Source: Kitagawia praeruptora
Taxonomy: Eukaryota; Streptophyta; Magnoliopsida; Apiales; Apiaceae
NCBI GenBank assembly: GCA_037693485.1
Contig: CM075349.1
Location: 73,449,001 to 73,513,000 of the forward strand
Length of the DNA stretch: 64,000 nt
Direction of reading: 5' to 3'
The notes beneath the pieces are model-generated. The model did not search any database, was not told the DNA's origin, and saw only the letters and a list, made by a program, of their open reading frames with translations. Positions within the stretch are counted from its first letter, which is position 1. The number at the start of each line of letters is the position of its first letter. This document shows, one piece after another, positions 20,292 through 32,374 of this stretch. A program made the position numbers and the translations under genes.

Positions 20292-22020
20292 GTATATTAT
20301 CTGCAATAAAATACCTTTTATATTTTGATATAAAAGTAATGATATTTTGAGGGTGTGGAAGGTTGAGTTTGACAGAGATAATGTTGATATAGATGTGCTA
20401 TATGAAATAAGGTTAACCAGGAAAAATAGTTAGTAGCTAATAAGTCAGAAGAGTGATTACATGGTGGTTGTATTTTACGTGGTCAGCCGAGAACAAAGTT
20501 AGTTTTATATAAAGTCAACTGAGAAATTCATAATATCGTATACTGTCATATAACTATTTTCATTTATTATACCTTTTTATATATTCTTGATTTACTCTAA
20601 ATTTTTTAGGCTGTAGATATTGAAGTCCGGAAGAACATCCTTTCTTACCATATTATTGTCCATCATCGTTGCTGCATAAGTAGTTAGCGCATGACCACGT
20701 ACATATGCAGAAAGTGAAATCCAAGATTTAAAGTAGATCCTGATATAATGATACTATTTTGTATAAAAATTAGAAGAAAAATTTAAACAAAAAAGTGAAA
20801 ATGCAAAATACGAGTTAGGGTGATGATGGCAATTACATGCTAATTGAAATTTCTGATCTTCAGTACTTGCTGCAGGTAAGGATGTCGATGTCTCAAAAAT
20901 TTATTGCTCCAGTATGAGATTTACAAGTTTGTACTTTAGAAACCATGGTGATGGGGTAATTTTTTTTATTTAAGCAAGAATTCCAAATTTGAGGGCATCC
21001 CGTATCATCTGAATAACTTATTATCCTTAAATGTCTATGTTGTTTTAGGTAATGGAGGCGGATGTTACGAAGCTGGATATTTTCGAAGCTAAAGGTATGA
21101 AGTTCTTAAATGTTTTTGTTTTTTTAAGTAATGGTGGTGGACTAAAGGACCACAAATTTAATGGCACGGTAGAACCTTTTTCTGATAATTTGAAGATTTT
21201 TAAGATGTTTGTGAGCCTGTCAAAGATCATCATTTTTACAGGTGTGTACTCTATCTATTCTATTATATACTTTTGATTATTTAGTTATTGGATATTGCTT
21301 TGTACTTCTTTGATGTAGTGCAATTGTATTCAATCTTCTATAACCTCTTTGTGACTTTGCATAATGTATATTTGATAACATTATTTAGTTGTTTTGAAAT
21401 TTAGATGTTGTAAAATTGCTACAGAAGCTGATGGAAGGTTGATTTAAATTGTTGGTAGTGACAAACCGAATTGCCATTGAAATTCTTTTTAAGGTTAATG
21501 AAGTAAAATGATTCATTGGCAAAAGGTCAAGCAGCCAAAAGGCCCAACCGGCATAAAATTCACAATTTGTGACTCATTTCAGTTGGGCGATAATTTAACA
21601 TATATAGTATTTTAATTTTAGTTCTTGGTAAAGAGGCCAAAAATATTGTAGTTGGTGTTTCTGCAAGCATGTATAAAGAGATGTTTCTACAATTTTTTGT
21701 TTCTCGGTACATATTTATATGTTTTATGTTTCGCCGTTTCGGTATGTAAGGTTGTTTATAAGTGAAGTAATTAAGAGAACAAAGTTTAAGTGATTCTAAC
21801 TCATAATCTTTATATACCTTTTTTAATAATTCTATAGCCGCTAACACAAACTTAACACAAGCTTAATTCTATACCTTTTTTAAAACTTTTATGGGTTTAC
21901 AAGCAAAACATTTGTCAGGCCTCTGTTTATATTTTGTTTAGACTTCTCTATATCTAATTTGGATTTTGTTTTTCATTTCTGGAATACATTGTTGTGTTTA
22001 AAGTTAATTCTTATAGTTGC

Positions 22021-22145
22021 CTTGAAGGAGAATTCTTTGATCAGAAGTTCCTCACTCAAGACTATATGAAATCAGAATTCTTTGACCCATTTTAGTCATT
22101 TTTGAAGGAGAATTCTTTGATCAGAAGTTCCTCACTCAAGACTAT
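22021..22145 (+). repeat. Direct repeat of about 45 bp
   Basis: The block TTGAAGGAGAATTCTTTGAT and the 24 bases after it occur at about 22022-22065 and again at 22102-22145, 80 bases apart. The stretch after the second copy, to about 22230, stays open in two frames, but no family was recognised. Confidence 0.75.
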
Positions 22146-23989
22146 CTCATCTGTTTGAAGATGCAAGTTTTAATAAGGATGGCCTGTTATCTCAAGCAGT
22201 TATTGCGGAGTTGGACAATAAAGTGAAATGAAGATTTTTTTTCACCTGTTTGGTGCACAGACATCTGGTGAGAAAGTAGCAAATGTGCCAAGAGATGTTT
22301 TGCTCGAGAACTGGTAATGACAAAGATGCAGATGGTAACTAAGCATCTGTAACTATGTGGATATGATAGATAATTCTAGGTCAGAGAGATATGATTAGTT
22401 GGCCGTAGTTTCATTTCCTAAGAGATACACTATGTCTCAGTTGATAGTAGTGCAGTGTAGTGGCAAGTAGTATTAGGTCATGTTGGTGTCCTTTAAACAA
22501 TAATATGGTATTCAACAGTTGTCAATTTTCATTGTAAGTATTCAAGAGCTTGCAATTTTCATTGTTGTGCTGCACTCTATATATGTCCTTTAATTTTTAA
22601 TATTATCGTGCTTATTCACAAAAAAAAAAAGTATACATGTATTTTAGTATATAAAATATCCTTCACCTACAAACATTGAATTAGCCTACAATTTTTTTAA
22701 AGTGCAATTAGCCTACAATTAGTTCACTCGATCTAAAATACTTTATGGAATTTTTTTTGTTTAAAAGTTTGGTAAATAATCAGTTTGGGTAAATAAAATT
22801 AATGTTATTAGTTTTTGTAGTATTGAGTATAGTTTTTTCTTTGCTTTATATGTAATATTTTTTCCATGACCAACTGATTGAATATTCATCATTTTCTTAA
22901 TTTACACTAAAAATCCATGATAAAATAAGCTTTAATTACTTTAGTGCAGAATACCAATTTGAAAGGAGTGGGTGAGGTGAATGAAATGAAAGCAACAAGA
23001 ACATAAATTTAATTCCTAGATCAAGGAAAAGTAGTTTTGTTAAACAATTTTTTGTTGGTTGTGTTAGGAAAGTGCTAGCTATAATTGTAATTATTCAACT
23101 TTTTCTTTTTTCAGTTATATCCAATATTTTTATCCAATATTTTTATTATTTTATTACAATTGTGGTGACCTTTATTTTTGAATTTAGACTACACTACAAT
23201 ATTGAGAACAAATTTGAAAATTTTACAAAATCTATTATTGAATACATAATTATATTAAAGTACCAATTAATATATTCACACATACTAAATTTATGGACTA
23301 ATATAAATATACTAAAGTTTGATTAAAATAATTTTATTGTATTAAAGAAAGAAATTCACACAACAAAAATACTAGATGTCAGATCTCTAATTTCTTATTT
23401 TACCAACAAAATTTGATGAATGACAATAAAGTGAATGTAAAGTAAATGAAACATCCTTAAGAATGTTTCAAAAAATCTTTAAAAAGATTAAAATAATTTC
23501 ATAACATTTTCAATTAATTTGGCTTAGGTACATATACTTTATATAACTTGATTCCAAATTAAACTAAATATTTAATTTTAATAGTAAATCGTAAACTTTA
23601 TTCATATAAGAGAAATTTTATATAATATAACTTGATAAAAATACAAAATTTTATTTATATTAGCAATTTGGAAAAAATATAGCTAAACAGTTATTGTTTA
23701 TATTTATATCAAATATAAATATGTGTTTTACTTTAACAAAAATATATCAATTAAATTACTTTTTCTCAAATAAGTCAATCAATCAAAATAAGAAGCATGA
23801 CAAAGTAAGAGAAAAATTTTACTAGCCATAAAAAGAAAACAAACCAAAAAAAGCCAATCAATTGAATGTTTTACTATTCACAATAATTTAAAAAATGATC
23901 AAATTTTTTTTCGAAGACTTATTTATCATTAATTTAATTTTTTCCTAGAACGACATTAATAAGTTTTTATATAACAATGTCAAGTAACA
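22146..23989. other. AT-rich gene-free stretch
   Basis: Apart from a weak exon-like island near 22250-22316, I see no gene, clear transposon end or tandem repeat. It contains an A run (22620-22630) and becomes very AT-rich after 23000, where the short open frames reflect only base composition. Confidence 0.5.
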
Positions 23990-25830
23990 TTTTGATGTAC
24001 TATATAAATAAATAACTAAATCAAGTTATTGAGCATCATTTCATCCAAAACTTAAATAATTAAACCAAGTATACAAAGATTTATGTATAATAAATTATAT
24101 GAAGATCATTATATAAAGAATGTTGAATTGTTGCACCGTTTAATATTTATACTTGGTAGAAGTACTCAATTTATTAATTTAATTTATTCATGATATAATT
24201 TTCCTTTAAGATAATAACTATTTTTCATGGCACGTCGAATAACGTTATAGTACATAACAATATTAACTTATATTGAGTGAATAATTATCAAAATTGTAAA
24301 AATTATATTTTTACTACACCTTATTGGATGACATTTCAATTAAAACTTAATTAATTAAATAAAACATATACAAATTTTATATTTAATAAAATTAATGAAG
24401 ATTATTGAATATAGATATTGAATACTCATCGTTTAGAGTTTTATATCGATAACTAATGAATATGATCAGATAATTTTTTTAAAAATTTATAGCTCAATAA
24501 TTAAATTAATTATATATAATTCATTTTTAGTCCAACTATAATTTTAAATTTCATATTTTAAAATGCGAGATGACGCCGCTAGGCGACATCGAGCAACTAT
24601 ATTGACTTATATTGAGTGAGGAGTAACCAAATTGTAAGAATTACATTTTACTACACCTTCCTGGATCATATTTCATTTAAAACCTCATTAATAAAATCAA
24701 GCAAACACAAATTATAATACTTATTAAATTTAATGAAGGTGATTGAAGATAAATGTCAAAAACTCATTATTTAGAGTTTAATGTCGATAAAAGAATGTTA
24801 TCGGGTAATTTTTAAGCCTCATAATTTATTGCTCAATAATTAAAATTCTTCGATTATAATGTTAATTTTCATATTACAAAATGCAAGACGGCGCCGCGAG
24901 GCGACATCGAGTAACATTAAACTATATAACTACATTAACGTATATTGAGTGATGAATTATAAAATTGTAAGAACTATATTTTACTACACTTTCTTCAATC
25001 ACATTTCATTTAAAACCTAATTAATTAAATCAAACATATTCAAATTTTAATATTAAATAAATTTAATTAAGATAATCGAATATAGATGTCGAAAACTCAA
25101 TGTTTAGAGTTATATGTCGATAAAAGAATATTATTGGATAATTTTTAAACCTCATATATTTATTCCTCAATAATCAAAATTCTTCGACTATAATTTTAAT
25201 TTTCATATTCCAAAATACGAGACGGCGCCGCGAGGCGACATCGAGTAACATTATACTATATAACTACATTGACTTATATTGAGTGATGAATTATCAAATT
25301 GTAAGAACTATATTTTACTACACCTTCTTGGATCACATTTCATTTTAAACCTAATTAGTTTAATCAAACATATTCAAATTTTAATATTTAATACATTTAA
25401 TGAAAATGTCGAAAACTCAATGTTTAGAGTTTTATGTCGATAAAAGAATGTTATCGGATAACTTTTAAGCCTCATATATTTATTGCTCAATAATCAAAAT
25501 TCTTCGACTATAATTTTAATTTTCATATTCCAAAATGTGAGACGGCGCCGCGTGGTGACGTCGAACAACGTTATACTATATAACTACATTGACTTATATT
25601 GACTGAGACATTATCAAATTGTAAGAATTACATTTTACTGCACCTTCTTGGATCACATTTCATTTTAAACCTAATTAGTTAAATCAAACCTACACAAATT
25701 TTAATATTAATTGAACGAAGATGATAGAAAATAGATGTCAAAAAATCATTGTTTAAAGTTAAATGTCGATGAAAGAATATTATCGGATAATTTTTAAACT
25801 TTATATATTTTTTGTTTAATAATTAAAAAA
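23990..25830. repeat. Tandem repeat, about 320-bp unit, GC-rich core
   Basis: Five to six diverged units repeat with spacings of 318, 334 and 320 bp, measured on a GC-rich core resembling GACGGCGCCGCGAGGCGACA (24569, 24887, 25221, 25541). Each core is followed by ATTGACTTATATTGAGTGA and a block ending in TTTCATTTAAAACCTAATTA. An earlier, more diverged unit begins near 23990, with a decayed core near 24231. Outside the cores the unit is strongly AT-rich. It may be internal to the Helitron whose 3' end lies at 26488. Confidence 0.85.
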
Positions 25831-26454
25831 TTTAACAAATTAGTATATAACATATGAAGTATATTAAAATTCAATCATATAACTCTAAATCGTATATAAC
25901 ATATGTGGATTGAACAAATTAGGATATTAACATTCAATCATATATATTTTGTTAAATCTCCATTGTTGTTACACTAGATTGGAGATTGAAATCAAAAGTA
26001 TGAAGTTTCAACTCTTTTTTCCGGTTTAGAATAATATACTTACTATTTTAAAAGGGAGATTGGTTATTTCATATTACGTTAAGAATAATATACTTTCTAT
26101 TTTAAGAATAAATTTAGACATGTGATTGGCATTATCTGAAAATGTAATTAAAGTTTTAATATTCAAATTTATATATATATATATATAATTAATTATATTT
26201 TATTATATTTAATTAAATAAGGTATCTAACCAAAAAGACGTCTTTTATTACATTTATGTTGGTTATTTTATTTCACATTAAGAATAATACAATTATTATT
26301 TTCAGACTAATTTTTATTAATTTATGTTGGTGAGTTCATGGGTAGTGACAATGTCCGACAAAAAAAAAATTATGTTTATACATATGTAAAATATAAAAAG
26401 CCTCTCCTCACAAAAAAAACATAAAAAGGATCTGAAAAACATTTAATATAATTT

Positions 26455-26488
26455 CTTCGCACGCGAAGCGCGAGCAAAAATGCCCTAG
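26455..26488 (+). mobile_element. Helitron 3' terminus
   Basis: A short GC-rich hairpin (CTTCGCACGCGAAG, 26455-26468) lies about 16 bases before CTAG (26485-26488), followed by T. This is the standard Helitron 3' end. I could not place the matching 5' TC end. The upstream tandem array may lie inside the element. No Rep/helicase frame is visible, so it would be non-autonomous. Confidence 0.55.
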
Positions 26489-27142
26489 TTTAAAATAATA
26501 GTTTATTATTCTGAACTTTATTTTTTCAATAAAAATTAAAATTTAGTAAAATAATTTAAGACTAATTAATACGAAAATGTGGCCATATATTTGAAGAAAT
26601 TTATATTAAATAAATATTAATAAATTATATTAACACTGAATCACTTTTTATGTTACTTTTCAATGCACTGTCGTTTTTTTTTCCAGTATTTATGAACACA
26701 CCCGCATCAAATAAAAATAAATAAATAAATAAATAAAAGAGTGAAATACATAGTTTTGCTTGCAAAATCAAAAGGCTGGAGAAGAAGCTGGATAAGGGGA
26801 AAAAATAAAAAAGATGACATGGAAGCCCTTACAGATCTGTAAGGCTTCAACACTTCAACATATATAGTCAAGCAAATGCCATTGACTATAATTATTGTTA
26901 AAGGGAATCATCGGTTGGAGAACTGCATTTTTCAGAAGGTGGCTATAATTGTTCCTATTCACTGCCAGCTGGAGTTTTTTTGCTAATGGTTCAAAAAGGT
27001 TGGAGATGCTCTTATAAGACTACTAGGTAAAATCATTATATTTCACTTTTCAAACCATATCTTTGATGCCACATAACCAAATAAAGAGAAGGGTCAAGGG
27101 TGTTTTCCTACCTAATAATCAGAAACTTGACGAAAAATTAAG
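26489..27142. other. Intergenic, no gene seen
   Basis: AT-rich sequence with a short AAAT microsatellite near 26712-26738. No coding, RNA-gene or clear transposon signal. Confidence 0.5.
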
Positions 27143-27150
27143 GTTCCATC

Positions 27151-28013
27151 TAGGCTGTAAATGAGTCGAACCGAGCCGAACTCTTGACTGTTCATGTATC
27201 AGTTCGTTATAAATACTTCGAACTCGGACTCGAGCTCGAACTTTTATCAAGCCATATTTTTGTTTGCGTATCATCGATTCGTTAATAAAAATGTTATTCA
27301 CGAACATGTTCACGAACAGTTCATGAACATGTCTCACGAGCTATTGGTCATGAACGTCTCATGAATACTAGCTCATGAAAATCTCATGAATATTGCCCAT
27401 GATCTCGTGTTCACAAATACCTCATTTAATTCTAGAAAATTTTAATTCATTAAAATTAAAAAAAGATAAAATCTAAAAAATTAAAGACATCCTTCTAGTC
27501 TACAATTATCCACGAGTCGATTAAATTTAGTTAATAAATAACCAACTAATGTTATAATTACAATGTAACATATGTCTAATTAATTATTTATAATAAAAAT
27601 AATGTATAGATTCAACTAAAGAAGATAATGAACAGATAAAATAAACTAATATAGTATTTCATAAACACTAAATTATTTACTAATTATCGTAAATTCAAGG
27701 ACTCCTGTAAAATCTTAATTAAATATGTTTATGGGAATATATATCGAGTTTGTACAAGAACTCATTCATGGACCATATTTACGAGTTTGTTCACGAACTA
27801 TATTAATGAATTAGTTCACGAACTACACATTCAAACTTGTTCGCGAACTTTTGAGTCGAACTATGTTGTGCTCAAGTTCAGGTCATTTACGAGATGAACC
27901 TCAAAATCGTGATCATGTTCGACTCGTTTACAAATCGAATCAAACTCGAGTCGAACTTTTTTCGAGCCGAACGCCGAACTATTCGTGAGCGTATCAACTC
28001 ATTTACAACCCTA
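27151..28013. mobile_element. Non-autonomous hAT element with 8-bp target duplication
   Basis: The ends TAGGCTGTAAATGAGT and ACTCATTTACAACCCTA are inverted repeats with one indel. The perfect 8-bp direct repeat GTTCCATC flanks them (27143-27150 and 28014-28021), as expected for hAT insertion. The 863-bp interior has many TCGAAC/GTTCGA-type blocks near both ends and no transposase frame. Confidence 0.85.
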
Positions 28014-28337
28014 GTTCCATCAGGATAATATCAATTATTTTTTTTATTACTCATTTGGTACAAGCGTAATATGAAGTCACGAATTTTTTTTTATTACCCA
28101 TTTGAAAAATGCGTAATTGGTTAACAATTTTCACCACAAGTCCCCCAAATTGTTATTTTAGTAAAAAATGAAAAAATTTATAATAAAAATGTCATTATTT
28201 CTTTATTACTACTAAATTTTGTTTGCTCCAACATCTCATCTTGTATTTATTATATATGTTATTATAAAAGGTTATTTTCCATTTAAATAGTATGCACACG
28301 AAAGTTAAATTTTTGTGAGCGTTGGACATAACAGTAA

Positions 28338-28823
28338 TCTATACTCTATATTAATATCTGTACTCTATATTAATCTGTAAAACCATGTTTTAATGGTACA
28401 CAATAGTACCAAAGTACCAAAAGTATCAAATTTGATTATCACTTAACTCGGGGTTCGATCCCTTCCAACTACATAATTATACAAAATTTATTATTTAATT
28501 TAATTTCACCCCATGTTCGATTTTCTATAAGGGGTTCGATTAAAGGATTTGACGATTATCAATTAACTCGGGGTTCGATTCTTTCCAACTACATAATTAT
28601 ACAAGATTTATTATTTAATTTCTTTAATTTCATCGCGTGTTCGATTTCCTATAAGGGGTTCAATTCGTGACATAATTATAAAGATTTATTTACTTTAATT
28701 TTTTTAACTTTTTCTCGGATTCGATTCTTTATAACTACATAATTAAACAGTGTATTAATATTAATTTTTTAATCTCGACTCGTGTTCAATCTATGCCCGT
28801 GCTTCGCACGGGTTATCATCTAG
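28338..28823 (+). mobile_element. Non-autonomous Helitron, about 490 bp
   Basis: The 5' end TCTATACTCTATATTAAT follows an A. The 3' end is a hairpin (CCCGTGCTTCGCACGGG, 28796-28812) and then CTAG at 28820-28823 before a T. These are classical Helitron termini with A/T insertion. The interior holds two to three diverged repeats of about 120 bp, each with ACTCGGGGTTCGAT and ATAAGGGGTTCGATT. A second possible TC start lies at 28357. Confidence 0.8.
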
Positions 28824-29377
28824 TATCAGACAATACTTTTCTCTGTTAAAACCATTAGAACTTCACAATTTTTTTTTAGTAGAATATAGTTAATTTTATT
28901 ATGTAGATAAAAGAACGAAAAAAAGGTTGCTAAAATTAACTTAAGAAGAATTTCTTAAAATTAACCATTAAAATATATGATTTTAATTATTCACTATTTA
29001 TTATTTATAAGACCCCACAGAATCATTAATGATTTTGATGAAATTTTTCTAAGGTTGTTTAGGCTCCCTCAGAACAATTAAATACTTGTAAAGTTGTACC
29101 CAACAATTAAATACAGATAAGGTTTTAACTTTGATTTCTTACTATCGATAATACAGAGGTATGAGCTAGGTGAAAACAACGGTTAGGTAGGATGAAGTTC
29201 GAAAGGCTAATTCTTCCTAGCCGGCTAAGTTCTGTATCATGTTCCCCTGTTAACTTATAATGATCAAACATTATATTATAGGAGTATATCTTAAGCACCA
29301 CTTTGTTTCCATAAATTTATCTACATTTAATTTTGTGATGGTTGATTGAAAGAGAAATGGATTAGAGAACAAGAACA
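28824..29377. other. Intergenic, no gene seen
   Basis: No coding frame, repeat or transposon terminus stands out between the Helitron and the MITE. Confidence 0.5.
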
Positions 29378-29380
29378 TAA

Positions 29381-29767
29381 GAGCATCTCCAACGGCGTTA
29401 GCTAAAAATGATTGGCTAAATTACATAAAATATTGATTATGTAAAATTTGTCGAACCTGTAAGACATTTTGTTCCGAGGGTATTAGCTATAGTGATTGAC
29501 TATATTTTAAAAATGGTATGCTATTAATATTTCAAGTTGTTATTAATGGAATATATAATTTTAATATAGAAATAAGTGATGTGGCAATTCACTACATGTC
29601 TCTAGAGGTTCGACAAATATAGCCAACATCAAGAGATTATCTATAATTATAGATAACAGTTTTGTCCCATTGGAGTGTGAATTTTTTTACACATTCTTTA
29701 TAATTTTTATTTATGGTAATTAATTTTAAAATTTCCATAAGGGATCTCTCCCATTGGAGATGCTCTC
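29381..29767. mobile_element. PIF/Harbinger-like MITE, 387 bp
   Basis: Terminal inverted repeats GAGCATCTCCAACGG and CCATTGGAGATGCTCTC are flanked by TAA on both sides (29378-29380 and 29768-29770). The three-base TAA duplication and small size fit PIF/Harbinger MITEs. No coding capacity. It lies about 160 bp upstream of the MT-A promoter motifs. Confidence 0.75.
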
Positions 29768-29929
29768 TAAGATAACAAAGTAAACAGAGCTAGAGTTAAC
29801 ATACAACTAATCCAGCACTAAATTAATTGACTTGTGAAAATGAGATTTTTAAGGAATCCAAGATTCAGTATCTTTTAGGTGGTAAGGACCCAATGATATT
29901 CATATTTACATAGTACCCTGTGATTCGTA

Positions 29930-29980
29930 CACGTGTACGGTGGATAACATTGTATGATCTCTGTTTTTGCACTATAAGTA
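29930..29980 (+). promoter_or_regulatory. MT-A promoter: G-box and TATA box
   Basis: A G-box CACGTG (29930-29935) lies inside the 12-bp palindrome GTACACGTGTAC. A TATA-like CTATAAGTA follows at 29972-29980, 98 bases before the ATG. The same pair with nearly the same spacing (42 versus 43 bases) precedes MT-B, so it is probably conserved promoter structure. G-boxes bind bZIP and bHLH factors in plants; the actual regulator is unknown. Confidence 0.65.
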
Positions 29981-30077
29981 GGAGGGTAATGAGTGAGTAA
30001 TTTCACCGAGAACTCAAAGTAACCATATATAATAATCATATAATATTCGTACAAACTCTTACTATTATCAGAAGAAA

Positions 30078-30664
30078 ATGTCTAGCTGCGGGTCAAGTTG
30101 TAGCTGTGGTTCTGACTGCAAATGTGGCAGCAACGGAGGGTAAAACTTGCACATTGTTTTAGCACTTAAACATAAAATTACGTTATATTGAAGCTTGTCA
30201 ATGACAGTTTCAAATTACTATGAAACAATAATATTCTTGGACTTTTTGCTTGTGGGTTGTGATAAGAATGCATACAGTGATTTGGTGAACTTACTGTGAT
30301 TAACTGGTTACCAGTTGTAGGGTTATATTTAAACTTGATTATCATTATACAGGTAATAACTAAAATGTTTTAAATACCTGCAGATGCAGCATGCATCTTG
30401 ACATAGAGAAGTCCACAGCTGCCACACTCATTGTCGGCCTTGCACCTACCAAGACGTATGATTAATACTTTCATTGCATATAAATAATTTTATATTTTCC
30501 CTATATTTAGTTTGAAGTAGCACCATTAACTAAGAAAATAGAATAATTTGTTTAACTGTATATGTTGCAGCAATTTCGATGGGGCTGAGAAGAGCTTTGG
30601 AGCAGAAGGAGGGAATGCCTGCAAGTGTGGATCAAGCTGCACCTGTGATCCATGCAACTGCTGA
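30078..30664 (+). CDS. MT-A: plant metallothionein, 75 aa, three exons
   Basis: A small Cys-rich cytosolic protein that binds Cu, Zn or Cd through thiolates. Exons are 30078-30139, 30384-30455 and 30571-30664, with GT-AG introns and consistent phase, giving 228 bases including the stop. The N-terminal domain has six Cys (positions 4, 8, 10, 14, 16, 22). A Cys-free linker of about 39 residues (HLDIEKSTAATLIVGLAP) follows. The C-terminal domain has CKC, CTC and CNC (62-75). Two Cys domains joined by a long linker are typical of plant type 1/2 metallothioneins; the exact type is unclear because the N-terminal pattern is neither standard type 1 nor type 2. The start is set by alignment with MT-B. 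It appears functional. Confidence 0.9.
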
Positions 30665-32374
30665 TCATCATCATACTTGATGAAGTGTATCAACATTATA
30701 GCAGCTTGTAATTTTCTTCAAAATGAATGGTGATAAATAAGACAGCCATATCAGAACATCTAGGAAGATCTAGAATTTTTCAGATGTCTTGGCAACTTGT
30801 GTACTTGTGTTGTTCAAATCTCTGCTGTACTGTTGGCCATCAGAACATCTGAAAGATCTTGATTTTTCAGATGTCTTGGGCAACTTGTGTTGTATAAATC
30901 TCTGCTATATTGTTGGTATAAAGAATCATTGCTTCATGGATAAAGGGTAGTGAAATTCATGAAATTCTCTGATTATAATTTTTGATTTCGTGGATGTCAG
31001 AGTTTCATCACACCTCCACAAATATTGTAATGCACTGTTTCTGAAAACATGCCCTATAACCAAAATTCATTATACAGTGGACTGAATGGAGGCAAAATTT
31101 TATTTGACGATAAACAAATGGCATAATCAATAATAAGATTACTATGCAAAAACTTTGACAATTTCAAATCTTCAGAGCCAAATAATTGGGAGTACCAGCC
31201 TTGGCACCAAAGTTTTTAACTAGTATGATCATGATAACTTTTTTTTTTTTTTTTTTTTGATAACTTTGTTTAGGACAAAACAGCATGTTTCCTGCCTCTT
31301 CAGTAAAAATTTTACAACTTACTAATAAGGTCAATGTGGAGCTCAGCCCATATTTGCTTCGGTCACAAGATGTTGCACCATTTTACTACTTAATTTTTTA
31401 TTTGACAGATTTATTTTTCGTTCAGAACTTATCAAGATCAACTTCACTATGCTAACTGGACTAGCCCCTTTCAGATATTATCAAAAGAAACTATATTTAA
31501 TCTATTTTAAAATCATTTTTTCAAATATATGAAAATATGAGATACTAATTTTTTTCTACCTTCATTAAAAGTTTAGTCAATCTGACAAAACAATTTGGGA
31601 GACTCATGAGTAATTCAGAAGATGCAGATGGATGTTCATCTCTGTAGCCTGTAGGGCTTCAATTTTGTATTTTGGGGGAGGAATGTTTGTATCATGGGAA
31701 TCGGAATTTCTTATGTTGCAGAGTGAAACAAAACAAAAAAATTGTTTTAATGTTCCAATGATCTATTTTTTACATCTGTAATATGAACTTCTAGGTGGAA
31801 ATAAGTGCATTATAGCATCATAATATTGTTATTCAAATTCCAAATTATATTTTATTTGTAATTTTTATTATATCAAAAAGTATCACATGACATGTTGACA
31901 CTCTACGTACACTATATTTCAATTCAACAAAATTATAATATATTGTCGAATGAAATACTTGAACACGGATCTATGTTGGACACGTGCAAAATTAAATGGT
32001 AAATTACCATAAATATTGCATCCATAAGAGAGACTATGCACTTACTTGGGGGAAGAAAGAGCAGGTGGGATTACATGTTATCATCTCTGTTATAGAAATC
32101 GCCCGATTTCTGAAAAATAGCCGATAAATCGGTTAAAATTTTGGAACCGATTCGACCGATTTTGCAAAAATCGCCGATAAATCGCCGATTTTTCAATCAA
32201 ATCACCCGATAAATTGTAAATCGGTACCTCAACCGAATAGTTCCGATTTCCGAAATCTACAACACTGGTTATCATAGCCAACTTAACAAGTAATTAGATA
32301 CTGTGTTTCTGTAGTTCAGATCTTGTGTATGACGTTCCCTGCTCTCAATACTTTACAGACTTGACTTCTTTCCC
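30665..32374. other. MT-A 3' flank and intergenic sequence
   Basis: Positions 30665-31130 are the MT-A 3' flank. GAACATCT and a TTTTTCAGATGTCTTGG block occur twice, suggesting a small internal duplication. A run of about 22 T at 31237-31258 is flanked by GATAACT on both sides. Positions 32095-32270 are dense in CGAT (ATCGCCGATAAATCG), reminiscent of a dispersed repeat, but no ends were found. No gene seen. Confidence 0.5.

Larger units (their letters stand above)
16689..22020 (+). pseudogene. Decayed multi-exon gene, partly duplicated
   Basis: No long frame exists, but several short open islands are framed by AG and GT signals. One at about 17060-17125 reads LSPNIDGNLCDDKAGG. One starting about 17427 contains KRDPLSFCDTVCRL. 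Others begin about 17648 (GTTSMSFATTHFQYHG) and 18006 (GSPTPLSTLDRSTL). One around 18220-18310 contains VYPNRSPYTPNGNG. Order and strand are consistent, so these may be the leading exons of one ancient protein. The style recalls N-terminal parts of plant transposon helicase genes, but I cannot assign a family. No intact product is expected. Confidence 0.4.

Noticed and set aside
23072..23326. 84-codon frame rich in Ile, Phe and Tyr
   Set aside because: Composition follows the local AT-richness, with no start context, splice or family signal.
23990..25830. CRISPR-like array
   Set aside because: Units are 320 bp without short repeats and unique spacers, and the DNA is plant nuclear.
27119..27337. 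72-codon frame on the minus strand
   Set aside because: It lies across the end of the non-autonomous hAT element and translates its repeated GTTCGA-type words.
28436..28680. Possible tRNA genes from GGTTCGATCCC-like B boxes
   Set aside because: There is no A box or cloverleaf at the right spacing, and the motif is part of a Helitron internal repeat.
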